Of a stretch of DNA of 64,000 nucleotides, positions 1-9,142 are shown one piece after another. The position numbers and the translations under genes were made by a program. This DNA is from Lysinibacillus cavernae. Its GTDB lineage: Bacteria; Bacillota; Bacilli; Bacillales_A; Planococcaceae. The DNA is taken from the NCBI RefSeq assembly GCF_009724685.1, contig NZ_WMEF01000012.1:1-64000 (forward strand), given 5' to 3'. The stretch's first letter is position 1, and each line of letters begins with the position of its first letter. A model generated the notes under the pieces. That model was given only the letters and a program-made list of their open reading frames with translations. It did no database searches and was not told where the DNA came from.

Positions 1-80
1 TAGTTACTAAAAACTTTATTGATTACGTTTTGCTTGTTCAGTTTTCAAGGTTCATTATTTAAGTCGTTTTTCAGCGACTT
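1..80 (-). other. rRNA operon leader (16S gene lies beyond the window edge)
   Basis: Read on the minus strand, this stretch has a short hairpin (AAGTCG/CGACTT, 61-80) and then a boxA-like sequence containing CTTGAAAACTGAACA, typical of Bacillus rRNA leaders and spacers. It lies just downstream of two strong promoters facing out of the window. In B. subtilis ygxA is followed by the rrnD operon in the same orientation, which fits. The 16S 5' end itself is not in the window. Confidence 0.7.
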
Positions 81-84
81 CTTT

Positions 85-113
85 ATATTAACATCTCACT
101 CAAATCATGTCAA
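85..113 (-). promoter_or_regulatory. rrn P2 sigma-A promoter
   Basis: On the minus strand a perfect -35 TTGACA (108-113) is followed after 17 bp by -10 TAATAT (85-90). It faces off the left edge towards the presumed 16S gene. Tandem promoters about 90-95 bp apart are typical of Bacillus rrn operons. Confidence 0.75.
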
Positions 114-179
114 TCACTTTTTTTAAAAAGTTTTTTATGCTTTTCATTAAGTTTTCGTCATGTCTTAGCGACAATTAAT

Positions 180-209
180 ATAATACAATACAAAGTTATT
201 ATTCGTCAA
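180..209 (-). promoter_or_regulatory. rrn P1 sigma-A promoter
   Basis: On the minus strand -35 TTGACG (204-209), 18-bp spacer, -10 TATTAT (180-185). Its -10 is 95 bp upstream of the P2 -10. It lies directly after the terminator of ygxA. Confidence 0.6.
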
Positions 210-220
210 CTACTTTTCTA

Positions 221-253
221 AAAAAATATCGAGGTATTTTTTAGATACCTCGA
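221..253 (-). terminator. Rho-independent terminator of ygxA
   Basis: A 9-bp stem (TCGAGGTAT/ATACCTCGA, 229-237 with 245-253) is followed on the minus strand by a T-rich tract. It separates ygxA from the rrn promoters. Confidence 0.8.
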
Positions 254-270
254 TTACAAGCATACTACAG

Positions 271-1158
271 TCATTGCCCCATTTCTAGAGCGTCTTTATT
301 GACCTTGTAATGACGGTGAAAGATCATATCATTTTTTGCAGCAATTGGTTCTATTTGAATATAGCCTTTGTCTACCAAATACTCTACAAACACTTCTAAA
401 TCTACTGAGTAATTCATAAGCTCGTGATGATCATGCAACTCTTGAATAGTCCACATTTCTTTTGCTTGCATGACTTCTAATATATGCTGTGCTCCATCTC
501 GTGTACGAGAGTGAATTAAAAACTCACTTGCTAAAAACAATAGTTCTAAGCGTTTTTCTATTGGCTCATTACTTGTCACAAGCTCTTCATATAGCTTATA
601 GATGGCTGGTTCAATTTTTTTCACTTGTGCCCAAACAGTCACTTCAGGGTATAGTCCACTATCAATAATAGATAGACGGCCCAAATGATGTAGGGAATCG
701 ACTACGTGATTATAAGCATCCAAGTAACTTCCTTTATCAAAGTATTCTTTCCCCGCCAAATAACGGCGAATTAACTTTGAAAATTGGATACCTGTTTTGA
801 TTTTACGACCGCTATACGGAAATTCCTGCAATTCTATTTTTAATTTATGCAAAAATTCATTTCGATCAAATAGCACTCTGCCGAAGAATATCCAATCTAC
901 TACCTTCTTATTAGAACCGATGAGCAACCATTTTCGTATTAACTTCTCCGTAACAGTATGTAGAGCGACTTTATTTCCTTCATATAAGTAATGTTTCGAA
1001 AAGACAGGTTGCTCTGCTTCTTTTACGATAATTAGTAAAACCGTATCAAATGTATCTGTAACGTTACTTTGTTCCTCACGCTTTTCCACTAAAATTACGC
1101 CTAATGTATTCGCTTGACTTGCACGTTCTTGATATATTGGACGCAATACTTGCTCCAT
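271..1158 (-). CDS. ygxA: YgxA-like nucleotidyltransferase-like protein
   Basis: A protein of about 295 residues resembling B. subtilis YgxA, an uncharacterised nucleotidyltransferase-like family. The N-terminus (MEQVLRPIYQERAS) and the FDTVLLIIV strand near residue 38 are the most recognisable parts; the C-terminal third looks helical, like the family's winged-helix part. The frame could open 7 codons earlier, but a GGGGGG Shine-Dalgarno lies between that ATG and the one at 1158, so 1158 is preferred. It sits between ygzB and an rrn operon exactly as in B. subtilis, which supports orthology. Enzymatic activity is not established. Confidence 0.85.
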   Translation of the reverse strand: MEQVLRPIYQERASQANTLGVILVEKREEQSNVTDTFDTVLLIIVKEAEQPVFSKHYLYEGNKVALHTVTEKLIRKWLLIGSNKKVVDWIFFGRVLFDRNEFLHKLKIELQEFPYSGRKIKTGIQFSKLIRRYLAGKEYFDKGSYLDAYNHVVDSLHHLGRLSIIDSGLYPEVTVWAQVKKIEPAIYKLYEELVTSNEPIEKRLELLFLASEFLIHSRTRDGAQHILEVMQAKEMWTIQELHDHHELMNYSVDLEVFVEYLVDKGYIQIEPIAAKNDMIFHRHYKVNKDALEMGQ

Positions 1159-1307
1159 GTTCAGCCCCCCTTTATTCATACAGCATCTCTTGTTCCGTTA
1201 AAAATTCGACATACTCTAAAAGTATTCCTTCTTTCGTTCATCTCAAAGCTAAAATACTTTGTCCTTATATGTTATAGTAGATTTTAGATTGGGAGGCAAG
1301 ATGAAAT

Positions 1308-1661
1308 ATGAAACCTTATAAAAGTAAAATTAATAAAATTCGTTCATTCGCATTAGCACTAATCTTTTTCGGTTTTATTGTCATGTACGGAGGCATTTTC
1401 TTTAAAAATAGCCCGATTTTAGTTTTAATTTTCATGTCGCTAGGTGTTTTATGTATTATCGGTAGTACAGTTGTATATGCTTGGATAGGATTACTGTCAA
1501 CAAGAGCTATTCAAGTTGAGTGCCCTAATTGTCATAAACATACAAAGGTTTTAGGTCGTGTAGATATGTGTATGTACTGCAATGAGCCATTAACGCTTGA
1601 TCCTACTCTAGAAGGTAAAGAGTTCGATCAATCCTACAATAATAAAACAAAAAAATCCTAG
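1308..1661 (+). CDS. ygzB: YgzB, UPF0295 membrane protein
   Basis: A 117-residue protein with two hydrophobic segments (about residues 12-32 and 38-62), then a soluble zinc-ribbon-like tail with CPNCHK and CMYCNE (two CxxC pairs). This matches the UPF0295/YgzB family, whose function is unknown. GGAGG lies 11 nt before the ATG. It faces perR, shares a bidirectional terminator with it, and keeps the B. subtilis order perR-ygzB-ygxA. The cysteines suggest metal binding on one membrane face (inference). Confidence 0.85.
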   Translation: MKPYKSKINKIRSFALALIFFGFIVMYGGIFFKNSPILVLIFMSLGVLCIIGSTVVYAWIGLLSTRAIQVECPNCHKHTKVLGRVDMCMYCNEPLTLDPTLEGKEFDQSYNNKTKKS

Positions 1662-1685
1662 CCCTTTATAAGAGCTAGGATTTTT
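1651..1685. terminator. Bidirectional terminator between ygzB and perR
   Basis: A 12-bp perfect stem (1651-1662 with 1674-1685) has A-rich and T-rich flanks, so it can stop both convergent genes. It overlaps the perR stop codon. Confidence 0.85.
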
Positions 1686-2127
1686 ATTGTACTTTAGCAG
1701 TAGCACCTTTACATGATGGACAAGTGCCGTATATCTCTAAACGATGCGAATGCACATCAAAGCCAGTTACCTGTGATGCAAAATGCTCTATTTCGTCGAG
1801 TCCAGGGTAATGGAAATCAACGATTTTACCACAGCATTCACAAATCATATGGTAATGATCATTTGTCACGAAATCAAAGCGACTTGAAGCATCCCCATAA
1901 GTAAGCTCTTTCACAAGACCCACTTCGCGAAATACGCGCAGGTTGTTATAGACAGTCGCTACACTCATATTAGGGAACCTGCCCTCAAGTGCTTTATAAA
2001 TTTCATCGGCAGTAGGATGTGCCATTGATTGAATCAGATATTCCAAAATAGCATGACGCTGAGGAGTAATACGTACACCAGTTGTTTTTAACGTGTCCAG
2101 TGCATCCTGTAAATGCGTTGCAGACAT
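1684..2127 (-). CDS. perR: Peroxide-sensing repressor PerR (Fur family)
   Basis: A Fur-family metalloregulator of 147 residues, nearly collinear with B. subtilis PerR. With the ATG at 2127 the numbering coincides: regulatory-metal ligands H37, D85, H91, H93 and D104 are all present, and the structural zinc site C96/C99/C136/C139 is intact. H37 and H91 are the residues oxidised by Fe/H2O2 in B. subtilis. An ATG two codons upstream is only 1 nt from the GAGGTG ribosome site, so 2127 is preferred. A Per box upstream implies autoregulation. Likely targets include the ATPase gene at 38306. Confidence 0.97.
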   Translation of the reverse strand: MSATHLQDALDTLKTTGVRITPQRHAILEYLIQSMAHPTADEIYKALEGRFPNMSVATVYNNLRVFREVGLVKELTYGDASSRFDFVTNDHYHMICECCGKIVDFHYPGLDEIEHFASQVTGFDVHSHRLEIYGTCPSCKGATAKVQ

Positions 2128-2159
2128 CGTCATGCACCTCTTCCATAAGTATTATTAAT

Positions 2160-2174
2160 TTATAATAGTTATAA
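2160..2174. promoter_or_regulatory. Per box upstream of perR
   Basis: TTATAATAGTTATAA matches the Per-box consensus TTATAATNATTATAA at every defined position but one. It lies about 33 bp upstream of the perR start, where it would give negative autoregulation as in B. subtilis. Confidence 0.85.
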
Positions 2175-2247
2175 ATAGTGTATCCAATTACCTCTACTTC
2201 GTCAACAATCATACATTGCTTATCCTCAATATATCAATGGTCGTTCC

Positions 2248-3192
2248 TTAATATCCTCTTGATAAATCCATGATATTTTCTAAATCCGTATCACCCTTCA
2301 GCCATTTTGTTAGGCTTGGCTTGAAAATTTCTAGACTTCGTTCAACGTAACGAGAAGAATGACTAGATATATGTGGTGATACAATGACATTCGGTAATGT
2401 CCATAATGGATTGTCCGACGCCAGAGGCTCCTCTTCAAATACATCTAAAACAGCATAGCCAATTTGCTCTGTTTCGATAGCTTGAATGAGAACCTTTTCA
2501 TCCACCAAGTTACCTCGACCAAAATTCATGAAAATTGCACTACTTTTCATCGTTGCAAAATGTTCTTCTTTTAATAAATGTGTAGTTTCTTTTGTTTTCG
2601 GTAACACGGAAATGACAATATCCGCATCAGGTAAGGCTTCTTTTAATTGGGCAAAGCTAATGATTTTATCCATATTAGCCGCCTCTTTTCCAGATCGATT
2701 GCAACCAATCGTCGTTACACCAAAAGCTTGCAATAGACGACCAACTTCTGCGCCAATAGCACCTGGACCTAAAATAAGGGCTGTACTATCTCGTAATTCT
2801 GTTTGTTGCGCTTTTTTTGACCATTCGCTTTTCTTTTGCTGCTCATACATCCAAGGTAAGGCGCGTTTAATCGCTAAAATATGGGCAAGCATCGATTCTG
2901 CCATTGGTGTTTTATGAATTCCACGGACATTTGAAACTAAAATACCACGTTCCATAATAGCATGAGCAGGCATTTTTTCTATACCTGCTGACGCAACAAA
3001 AATCCACTTTAACTTAGTCGCAAATTGGATACTCTCTTCTGTTAAATCTTCACCATATGTAACTAAAACATCGGCTTGTTGAAGTTCTTCATTTGATAAG
3101 CCACTTCCGAAGACAAAATCTACCTGCGGAAATTCTGCTAGTAATGGTTCACGTAAAGTGGGTCTTGGTTCAAACGTAAAATAGATTCTCAT
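2248..3192 (-). CDS. D-isomer-specific 2-hydroxyacid dehydrogenase
   Basis: A 314-residue NAD-dependent dehydrogenase of the phosphoglycerate/formate dehydrogenase superfamily. The nucleotide-binding glycines are LGPGAIG (about 141-147), and the catalytic triad is visible as R226 (GRGN), E255 (FEEEPL) and H274 (SPHISSH). It reduces 2-oxo acids to D-2-hydroxyacids; the substrate cannot be told. Its ATG overlaps the bcp stop (ATGA), with AGGAGG inside the end of bcp, so the two are translationally coupled. Length is normal for the family. Confidence 0.85.
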   Translation of the reverse strand: MRIYFTFEPRPTLREPLLAEFPQVDFVFGSGLSNEELQQADVLVTYGEDLTEESIQFATKLKWIFVASAGIEKMPAHAIMERGILVSNVRGIHKTPMAESMLAHILAIKRALPWMYEQQKKSEWSKKAQQTELRDSTALILGPGAIGAEVGRLLQAFGVTTIGCNRSGKEAANMDKIISFAQLKEALPDADIVISVLPKTKETTHLLKEEHFATMKSSAIFMNFGRGNLVDEKVLIQAIETEQIGYAVLDVFEEEPLASDNPLWTLPNVIVSPHISSHSSRYVERSLEIFKPSLTKWLKGDTDLENIMDLSRGY

Positions 3193-3665
3193 TGCGCTGC
3201 CTCCTGTTCTGCTAAATAGGCATACACATCTTCAATATGATTTTTCACTCGTACCTTGCGCCAAGCTTTTATAAGCCTACCCTCTGTATCAATTAAAAAC
3301 GTTGAACGCTCTATGCCCATAAATTCGCGTCCGTACATTTTCTTTAAAACCCATACATTGTATGCTTCAGCAACAGCATGATCCTCATCGACTAATAATG
3401 AAAATGGCAACCCGTGCTTATCAATAAATTTTGTGTGTTTGTTTACATCATCCGGACTAACACCAAGAACAACAGCATTTAAATGACTGAAGTCCTCAAA
3501 CTTATCACGAAAATCACATGCTTCCGTTGTGCAACCTGGAGTCATATCCTTTGGATAAAAGTACAAAATAACATTCCGCCCTTTAAAATCAGTTAAATGA
3601 ACCATCTCTCCCTTTTCATTTATTAGAGAAAAATCTGGCGCGTTCTGTCCTTCTAGTAAAGTCAT
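3189..3665 (-). CDS. bcp: Thioredoxin-dependent peroxiredoxin Bcp
   Basis: A 158-residue atypical 2-Cys peroxiredoxin that reduces H2O2 and organic hydroperoxides in the cytoplasm. The active site TPGCTTEAC has peroxidatic C45 and resolving C50, the pattern of the BCP/PrxQ subfamily. It corresponds to B. subtilis ygaF, next to hemL/gsaB and perR. It is co-transcribed with the dehydrogenase at 2248, whose start overlaps its stop. No clear Per box was seen directly upstream, so PerR control is not shown here. Confidence 0.93.
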   Translation of the reverse strand: MTLLEGQNAPDFSLINEKGEMVHLTDFKGRNVILYFYPKDMTPGCTTEACDFRDKFEDFSHLNAVVLGVSPDDVNKHTKFIDKHGLPFSLLVDEDHAVAEAYNVWVLKKMYGREFMGIERSTFLIDTEGRLIKAWRKVRVKNHIEDVYAYLAEQEAAQ

Positions 3666-3733
3666 AAAAATCTCCTCCTCTGTACGTTCTATTTTACTCT
3701 AAGGTACAAATCAAGTCATATCCTTTAATTTCT

Positions 3734-3763
3734 TTGGATTTCTTACACCGATAGGTCTACAAT
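3734..3763 (+). promoter_or_regulatory. Probable sigma-A promoter of hemL
   Basis: TTGGAT (3734-3739), 18-bp spacer, TACAAT (3758-3763), 32 bp before the hemL ATG. Two mismatches from consensus, so moderate support. Confidence 0.5.
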
Positions 3764-3795
3764 AGATTACGTATAAAAAGTTAGGAGGCAATACT

Positions 3796-5082
3796 ATGAA
3801 TCACACAAAATCCGAAGCAATACATGCAGAGGCTTTACAGCATATTGTTGGTGGTGTAAACAGCCCTTCTCGTTCATATAAAGCAGTAGGTGGCGGTTCT
3901 CCAGTGGCAATGACACGGGGCAAAGGCGCTTATTTTTGGGATGTAGATGGCAATCGTTATATCGACTATCTAGCGGCTTATGGGCCAATCGTTACTGGAC
4001 ATGGTCACCCTCATATTGCGAAGGCCATTTCACATGCAGCTGAAAATGGTACATTGTTTGGAACACCGACTGAACACGAAGTTACTTTCGCGAAAATGTT
4101 AAAAGAAGCAATCCCTTCTATGGATAAAGTACGTTTTAACAACTCTGGTACAGAAGCTGTTATGACGACTATTCGTGTTGCACGTGCCTACACAGGTCGT
4201 ACAAAAATCATGAAATTTGCAGGTTGTTACCATGGCCACTTCGATTTAGTATTAGTAGCTGCCGGTTCTGGTCCTGCAACATTAGGAACACCTGACTCAG
4301 CGGGTGTGACAACATCTACAGCAGAAGAAGTTATTACTGTACCTTTCAATAATCCTGAAGCCTTTACTGAAGCCATGGAAAAATGGGGCGAAGAAATTGC
4401 GGCTATCTTAATAGAACCCATTGTTGGAAACTTCGGTATTGTTGAGCCAAACCCCGGTTTCCTTGAATTAGTACATGCTACTGCAAAAGAAAAAGGTGCC
4501 TTAACGATTTACGATGAAGTCATTACAGCCTTCCGTTTCCATTATGGTGGAGCTCAAAATTTACTTGGCCTAACCCCTGACCTAACTGCACTTGGGAAAG
4601 TTATTGGTGGTGGTTTACCAATCGGCGCATATGGTGGTCGTAAAGAAATTATGGATACAGTTGCACCACTTGGACCAGCCTACCAAGCAGGTACGATGGC
4701 TGGAAATCCTGCATCGATGCAAGCCGGTATTGCCTGCCTAGAAGTGCTACAAACACCAGGCATTTACGATGAAATGGATAGACTAGGTGGAATTTTAGAA
4801 GAAGGTGTTTTAGCAGCGGCTAAAAAACATGATGTGACGATCACACTAAATCGTCTCAAAGGAGCACTAACTATCTACTTTACAGATGTGAAGGTAGAAA
4901 ACTATGAGCAAGCTGAAAACGCTGATGGTGAAATTTTTGGTCGCTTCTTTAAACTAATGCTTGAGCAAGGCATTAATTTAGCTCCTTCTAAATATGAAGC
5001 TTGGTTCTTAACAACAGAGCATACAGAAGCAGACATTGTTGAAACAATTAAAGCTGTAGATTACGCGTTCTCTCAATTGTAA
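3796..5082 (+). CDS. hemL: Glutamate-1-semialdehyde 2,1-aminomutase
   Basis: A 428-residue PLP enzyme that converts glutamate-1-semialdehyde to 5-aminolevulinate in the C5 haem pathway. The PLP-binding lysine is K268 in [20 protein letters not shown] (115-123) and the YDEVIT segment near 239-244 are the usual cofactor-contacting motifs. It matches the GsaB paralogue of B. subtilis, which sits beside ygaF and ygaE rather than in the main hem operon. TAGGAGG lies 9 nt before the ATG. A strong terminator follows, so it is probably monocistronic. A second hemL copy in the main hem operon is expected elsewhere. Confidence 0.95.
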   Translation: MNHTKSEAIHAEALQHIVGGVNSPSRSYKAVGGGSPVAMTRGKGAYFWDVDGNRYIDYLAAYGPIVTGHGHPHIAKAISHAAENGTLFGTPTEHEVTFAKMLKEAIPSMDKVRFNNSGTEAVMTTIRVARAYTGRTKIMKFAGCYHGHFDLVLVAAGSGPATLGTPDSAGVTTSTAEEVITVPFNNPEAFTEAMEKWGEEIAAILIEPIVGNFGIVEPNPGFLELVHATAKEKGALTIYDEVITAFRFHYGGAQNLLGLTPDLTALGKVIGGGLPIGAYGGRKEIMDTVAPLGPAYQAGTMAGNPASMQAGIACLEVLQTPGIYDEMDRLGGILEEGVLAAAKKHDVTITLNRLKGALTIYFTDVKVENYEQAENADGEIFGRFFKLMLEQGINLAPSKYEAWFLTTEHTEADIVETIKAVDYAFSQL

Positions 5083-5096
5083 TCATGTGACAATAC

Positions 5097-5128
5097 AAAG
5101 GCGACTTTCTAGTAGAAGTCGCCTTTTT
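5097..5128 (+). terminator. Terminator of hemL
   Basis: Stem AAGGCGACTT/AAGTCGCCTT (5098-5107 with 5116-5125) followed by a T tract. Confidence 0.85.
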
Positions 5129-5219
5129 CTTATTCATGCATACAAATCTATGTATTTTATGAGCACTTCCTTCTATAATGTAAAGAAACTAAAAAATATT
5201 AGACAGAAAGGACATCTTT

Positions 5220-6308
5220 ATGAAATTAGGTGCCCGTGTATTTAAAACTGGTGTCGCTATTGTATTTGCCCTGTTTATAGCAGAGTTGTTAAAACTACCT
5301 TCACCTGTTTTTGCTGGGATTGCAGCCATTTTTGCAATTCAGCCTTCTATTTATCGTTCTTATCAAACCATTGTAGAGCAAGTACAAGCAAATATTATAG
5401 GGGCGACCATAGCCGTCATTTTTGGCTTACTTTTTGGCCATCATGTTGTAGCCATCGGTATAGCCGTCATAATAGCTATTGGTTTAATGTTGAAGTTTAA
5501 ACTTGAAAAATCTCTTTCTTTGGCATTAGTATCAGTCGTGGCAATCATGGAGTTTCAAGGGGATGACTTTTTAACATTTGGGTTAATACGCTTTCTCACT
5601 ATTTTAGTTGGGGTATTAGCAGCATTTGTTGTTAACCTTGTGTTCTTACCACCGAAATACGAGATAAAACTATTTCGCAAAATCTATATTTTACAGGATG
5701 ATATTATTCGTTGGACACGACTTGCAGTACGTCAGGCCTCTGAGCATACATCCACAAAGGGTGCATTAAGTAAGTTTAAAAATCGTATGCTACGAGTTGA
5801 TACATTATATGATTTATATAAGGAAGAGCGCAATTACTTCAAAAACAAAAAATATGTGAAAGCACGTAAATTAGTAGTCTATCGTCAAATGATTCTAACC
5901 TCCAAAAAGAGTTTAGAATTACTTCAACGTTTGCATAACCATGAAAACGAATTAGCTCAGCTACCAACACAATTTCACTTAATGATTCAGGAGCGACTTG
6001 ATTCCTTGCTAACGTATCATGAACAACTGCTCTTAAAATATACAGGGAAACTAAAGCCTGAGCATTCACAGTGGAGTAAAAACATTGACTATGTTCAGCG
6101 CAATGAACTGATGGAGATTTTCATCAAGCAAATCAATTTTGCTCGTGAAGAAGGCGATACGGAATTTTCTAGTTATCACCTACTCTATATTTTATCAAGG
6201 ATTTTAGATTATGAAGAAAATCTAGAGCATCTAGACACACTTATTGTGTCTTATCAAAGCTACCATGGTCACGAAATTAACGTAGAATTTGAAGAAGAAT
6301 TCATCTAA
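5220..6308 (+). CDS. ygaE: YgaE-like membrane protein, aromatic-acid-exporter (ArAE/FUSC) type
   Basis: A 362-residue protein. Residues 1-145 are strongly hydrophobic with about five to six membrane segments (e.g. VAIVFALFIAELL, IAVIFGLLFG, FLTILVGVLAAFVVNLVFLPP). The remainder is a long, charged helical cytoplasmic domain. This layout matches UPF0421/YgaE and the ArAE_1 family, related to aromatic acid efflux. The B. subtilis neighbourhood gsaB-ygaE is conserved. Transport substrate is unknown; efflux is inferred from the family only. Confidence 0.82.
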   Translation: MKLGARVFKTGVAIVFALFIAELLKLPSPVFAGIAAIFAIQPSIYRSYQTIVEQVQANIIGATIAVIFGLLFGHHVVAIGIAVIIAIGLMLKFKLEKSLSLALVSVVAIMEFQGDDFLTFGLIRFLTILVGVLAAFVVNLVFLPPKYEIKLFRKIYILQDDIIRWTRLAVRQASEHTSTKGALSKFKNRMLRVDTLYDLYKEERNYFKNKKYVKARKLVVYRQMILTSKKSLELLQRLHNHENELAQLPTQFHLMIQERLDSLLTYHEQLLLKYTGKLKPEHSQWSKNIDYVQRNELMEIFIKQINFAREEGDTEFSSYHLLYILSRILDYEENLEHLDTLIVSYQSYHGHEINVEFEEEFI

Positions 6309-6317
6309 CAACTTTGT

Positions 6318-6354
6318 AGCGACAGATTTGATGTAAAAGAATCTGTCGCTTTTT
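6318..6354 (+). terminator. Terminator of ygaE
   Basis: Stem GCGACAGATT/AATCTGTCGC (6319-6328 with 6340-6349) then TTTTT. It lies between ygaE and the convergent yceH stop codon. Confidence 0.85.
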
Positions 6355-6355
6355 A

Positions 6356-7390
6356 TTATTTCCGCAATGTTAGTAGTTGCTGCTCTGCTTGTTGACGTTT
6401 AACCGTTTGCTCATCCCGTAAATGCTGGTAATTTGCAATACCTGAAACAATGATATCCCACATTTCCTCAAGGGTCTGTGTTGTGCCTGATTGCTGAGCC
6501 ATAGCAGTGCTTAATTGAACCGCTTCATTGCTAGCTCCTCCGAATTGCTTCATACGATTTTCGAAGGCTGATGCAGATTGATTCTGTAATTGTTGTCGCC
6601 TTTCATTAACAGCATTCATCATACCCATTTTAAAAACAGGAATGGTTTTAACAAAAGCACCATTAATCTGTTCAATCAATTCACTATTACCATAACGCAG
6701 CATCTCAATTTGCGGAGCTGTTATAATGGCAACCATACGCGATTTTTCCAACTCATCTATTTTTTGTTGGAGCATCTCTGCAATTGTTTGCAAACGATTA
6801 AGCTCCATTTTGGCCACCTGATTGCCTGCCTCACTTTGTTTGACATACATAGGGATCAGTGTTGTTTGTACCTCATGTAATTTCATGTCGGTTGCTACGA
6901 TATATTTTTCTAGGTCAAGGTAAAACATCAAATCTTCATTATATAATCGTGCAAGTACTCGATTATCCTTCGCTAATTCCTCTTCCATCAGCACAAATTG
7001 ATAATGAATTTTTTCAATATCTCTACCAAGTACACTATATTTCGCAAATAGATCTTCATCATTTTTGGTTTTACGTGCAAATAACTTTTTAAAAAAACCC
7101 TTTTGCTCAGCAAAATCCTTTTTATCAAATGACAACATTAAGGCTTCGAGTTGCTTAAATAATTCACTCGATTCATAAGATGATGATTGGGTGAGGATAT
7201 CTAAAATTTGGTCTGCGAATTTTGCTAGTTTTGTCGCTGGCTCTTTTCCCAACGCCAGTATTTCTAACTGATTTTTTATATTAATTTGATTGGCAATGTG
7301 CTGTACCTCTGCATGGTCCCTTAACTGTTCTTTGACGGCTTCTGCAGTTTCCAGTGTCAGCCGCTCCAGCGTCAACGAGTTATTTGACAT
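6356..7390 (-). CDS. yceH: TelA/YceH toxic-anion-resistance family protein
   Basis: A 344-residue, mostly helical cytoplasmic protein of the TelA/KlaA family, linked to tellurite and other toxic-anion resistance. Family features: the N-terminal LTLETAEAVKEQL region, a central NRVLARLYNEDLMFYLDLEKYIVATD stretch (broken here only by its length), and the late IVAIITAPQIEMLRYGN segment. The frame opens 35 codons earlier inside yceG, but AAGGAGG sits 9 nt before the ATG at 7390, so that start is chosen. It is the last gene of the Ter-associated biosynthetic operon, 22 bp after yceG, as in B. subtilis yceG-yceH. How it protects cells is unknown. Confidence 0.88.
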   Translation of the reverse strand: MSNNSLTLERLTLETAEAVKEQLRDHAEVQHIANQINIKNQLEILALGKEPATKLAKFADQILDILTQSSSYESSELFKQLEALMLSFDKKDFAEQKGFFKKLFARKTKNDEDLFAKYSVLGRDIEKIHYQFVLMEEELAKDNRVLARLYNEDLMFYLDLEKYIVATDMKLHEVQTTLIPMYVKQSEAGNQVAKMELNRLQTIAEMLQQKIDELEKSRMVAIITAPQIEMLRYGNSELIEQINGAFVKTIPVFKMGMMNAVNERRQQLQNQSASAFENRMKQFGGASNEAVQLSTAMAQQSGTTQTLEEMWDIIVSGIANYQHLRDEQTVKRQQAEQQLLTLRK

Positions 7391-7412
7391 TCCTGCCGCC
7401 TCCTTCCTATCA

Positions 7413-9044
7413 TCAGAAAAAACGATTAAAGAGTTTTTTAATGATTTTGTCGGGTGCTGTTTTTTGCTGCTTTGGTTCTTCATAGTACAAGTCAAATAGC
7501 ATATGTTCTAAACGGTGTACATCGTAAGTATCTTCTTGTAAATGTTTTTCTAAATCAAGTTGACCTGTGGGATTATAAAAGACAATATCCATACCAAAAC
7601 GATTTAAAAATGCTAATAATGCAATGTCCTCACGTGATAATGCTGGTTGCTCAGGTGATTGGTACAATAAGAGTTTTGGTACCTCTTGTGAATAATCAAA
7701 GCTTTGTAGTAACCGTAGTATATCTTGAGGAATCATCGTCATTTGTTTAAATAAAAATAACTGTAAATCATATAAAGTCTCATTTGGCTGTTGTTTTAAC
7801 ATTGGTTGCTCACATGATGTTTTTATCGTATGGGCAATTGCACGCTGTAGCTCCAATGTTAGTTCACCATACTGCCACCAGTCACTTTGCATAATACGCT
7901 CTATCGAAAGCTCACCATTCACTAAGCAATGCTTATAGTGAAAATGGAAATTGGCTCTGCTCGTTGTTGCATACGGGAATTCCTGAACAAAAACAGTTTG
8001 TTGATTTGCCATTAACTGATGCATGTAATGCCAGTATTCTTCTCGTCGGCTAGACACTCCGCTTATTTTTGCAAATATTACTGGTATGATTACTTCATTT
8101 TCTATCACTTCAAATTGTGGTCGAACCATAGCCTTCTCATCTGCATAAATAAAAATATCATCGTATGTCATACGTAATGTTAGTGAACGTGGCATAAAGT
8201 CTTTAAACTGCCAAGGCTTATAGACCCCTGATTGCTGATCATGCATCAATTGTTCGAAATGCTGACTTGAGCGATAACCTACAGTCGCCTGGCGATCACG
8301 AAGCTTGTCAGGAAATGGCTGTAAGGTTGTTTGATTTGCATATGAGTACGTGATAGAGAACGTATCAGTAGGATCTATTTCTGCAAATTCATCTATTTTA
8401 GCTGGATGAAAAATTAATACGTCACATCCAAGCTCCATTAGTAGCAATAAAAAATAGCGCTGACTAATGGTTGTTTCCCCATACCAAACAACTTTTGGAA
8501 AATCATCTGTTGGCTTCATGGCTTTTGTCCATTGAATCCAATGATTTTTTAACCATTTCACCATATCAATTAAAAAACGGCGAAACTCATTTGCGAGCAA
8601 GCCTAAGGATTGTTGTTTTTGAAAGAGCTCAACTACTTTAATGGTCGCTAACTGTAAATGTCGATTCATTACGCTATCATCATGTTTTGGAATTAACTGA
8701 TGGCCATACATCATCGCAACTAAACGATTAATAGATAGGCCTTTTGGCGTTTGTTGATGCTGCGATAAAATCGTTTGTATGGCTTGAAAATCTTTTTGCT
8801 CAATATGCTTATTTAATTCTTCACTTAAAATATGGATATTCGTGTTTTGTGACAATGTAAATATTGAATTGAAATAATCATCTTCTTCGATTGGTACGCC
8901 CAATACACGAACAGCTATCCTGCTAAAACTTATTTGTTGAGCTGTTTCCTCATAAAATGCGCGATCCTTTGGTGATTCTTGAAACGCCTGTAGCCAATCA
9001 TCAGGATGTCGCTCCAACACTGATTTAATTGTGATTGTTTGCAT
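7413..9044 (-). CDS. yceG: YceG, component of the Ter-associated biosynthetic module
   Basis: A 543-residue cytoplasmic protein with no membrane segments. It resembles B. subtilis YceG, described only as a putative component of a biosynthetic module coupled to tellurite-resistance genes. No catalytic motif is obvious to the eye; a repeated theme is QSPEQPALSREDIALLAFL near the C-terminus and LLLLMELGCDVLIFHP mid-protein. AGGAGG lies about 10 nt before the ATG. A 98-bp gap with a short GTCATAGG/CCTTATGAC hairpin, lacking a T tract, separates it from the upstream HAD gene, so polarity or processing is possible. Confidence 0.8.
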   Translation of the reverse strand: MQTITIKSVLERHPDDWLQAFQESPKDRAFYEETAQQISFSRIAVRVLGVPIEEDDYFNSIFTLSQNTNIHILSEELNKHIEQKDFQAIQTILSQHQQTPKGLSINRLVAMMYGHQLIPKHDDSVMNRHLQLATIKVVELFQKQQSLGLLANEFRRFLIDMVKWLKNHWIQWTKAMKPTDDFPKVVWYGETTISQRYFLLLLMELGCDVLIFHPAKIDEFAEIDPTDTFSITYSYANQTTLQPFPDKLRDRQATVGYRSSQHFEQLMHDQQSGVYKPWQFKDFMPRSLTLRMTYDDIFIYADEKAMVRPQFEVIENEVIIPVIFAKISGVSSRREEYWHYMHQLMANQQTVFVQEFPYATTSRANFHFHYKHCLVNGELSIERIMQSDWWQYGELTLELQRAIAHTIKTSCEQPMLKQQPNETLYDLQLFLFKQMTMIPQDILRLLQSFDYSQEVPKLLLYQSPEQPALSREDIALLAFLNRFGMDIVFYNPTGQLDLEKHLQEDTYDVHRLEHMLFDLYYEEPKQQKTAPDKIIKKLFNRFF

Positions 9045-9142
9045 ACAAACGCACCTCCTAAAAAATCATCCTCAGTATATGCTGAAGAATTCATTTGTCA
9101 TAGGATGACTCTACCTTATGACAACTAAAAAAGTTGAATAAC

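Noticed and set aside
2003..2212. 69-codon minus-strand frame
   Set aside because: It overlaps the perR start and Per box in another frame.
2486..2917. 143-codon plus-strand frame
   Set aside because: Antisense to the dehydrogenase, whose catalytic residues and operon coupling are clear.
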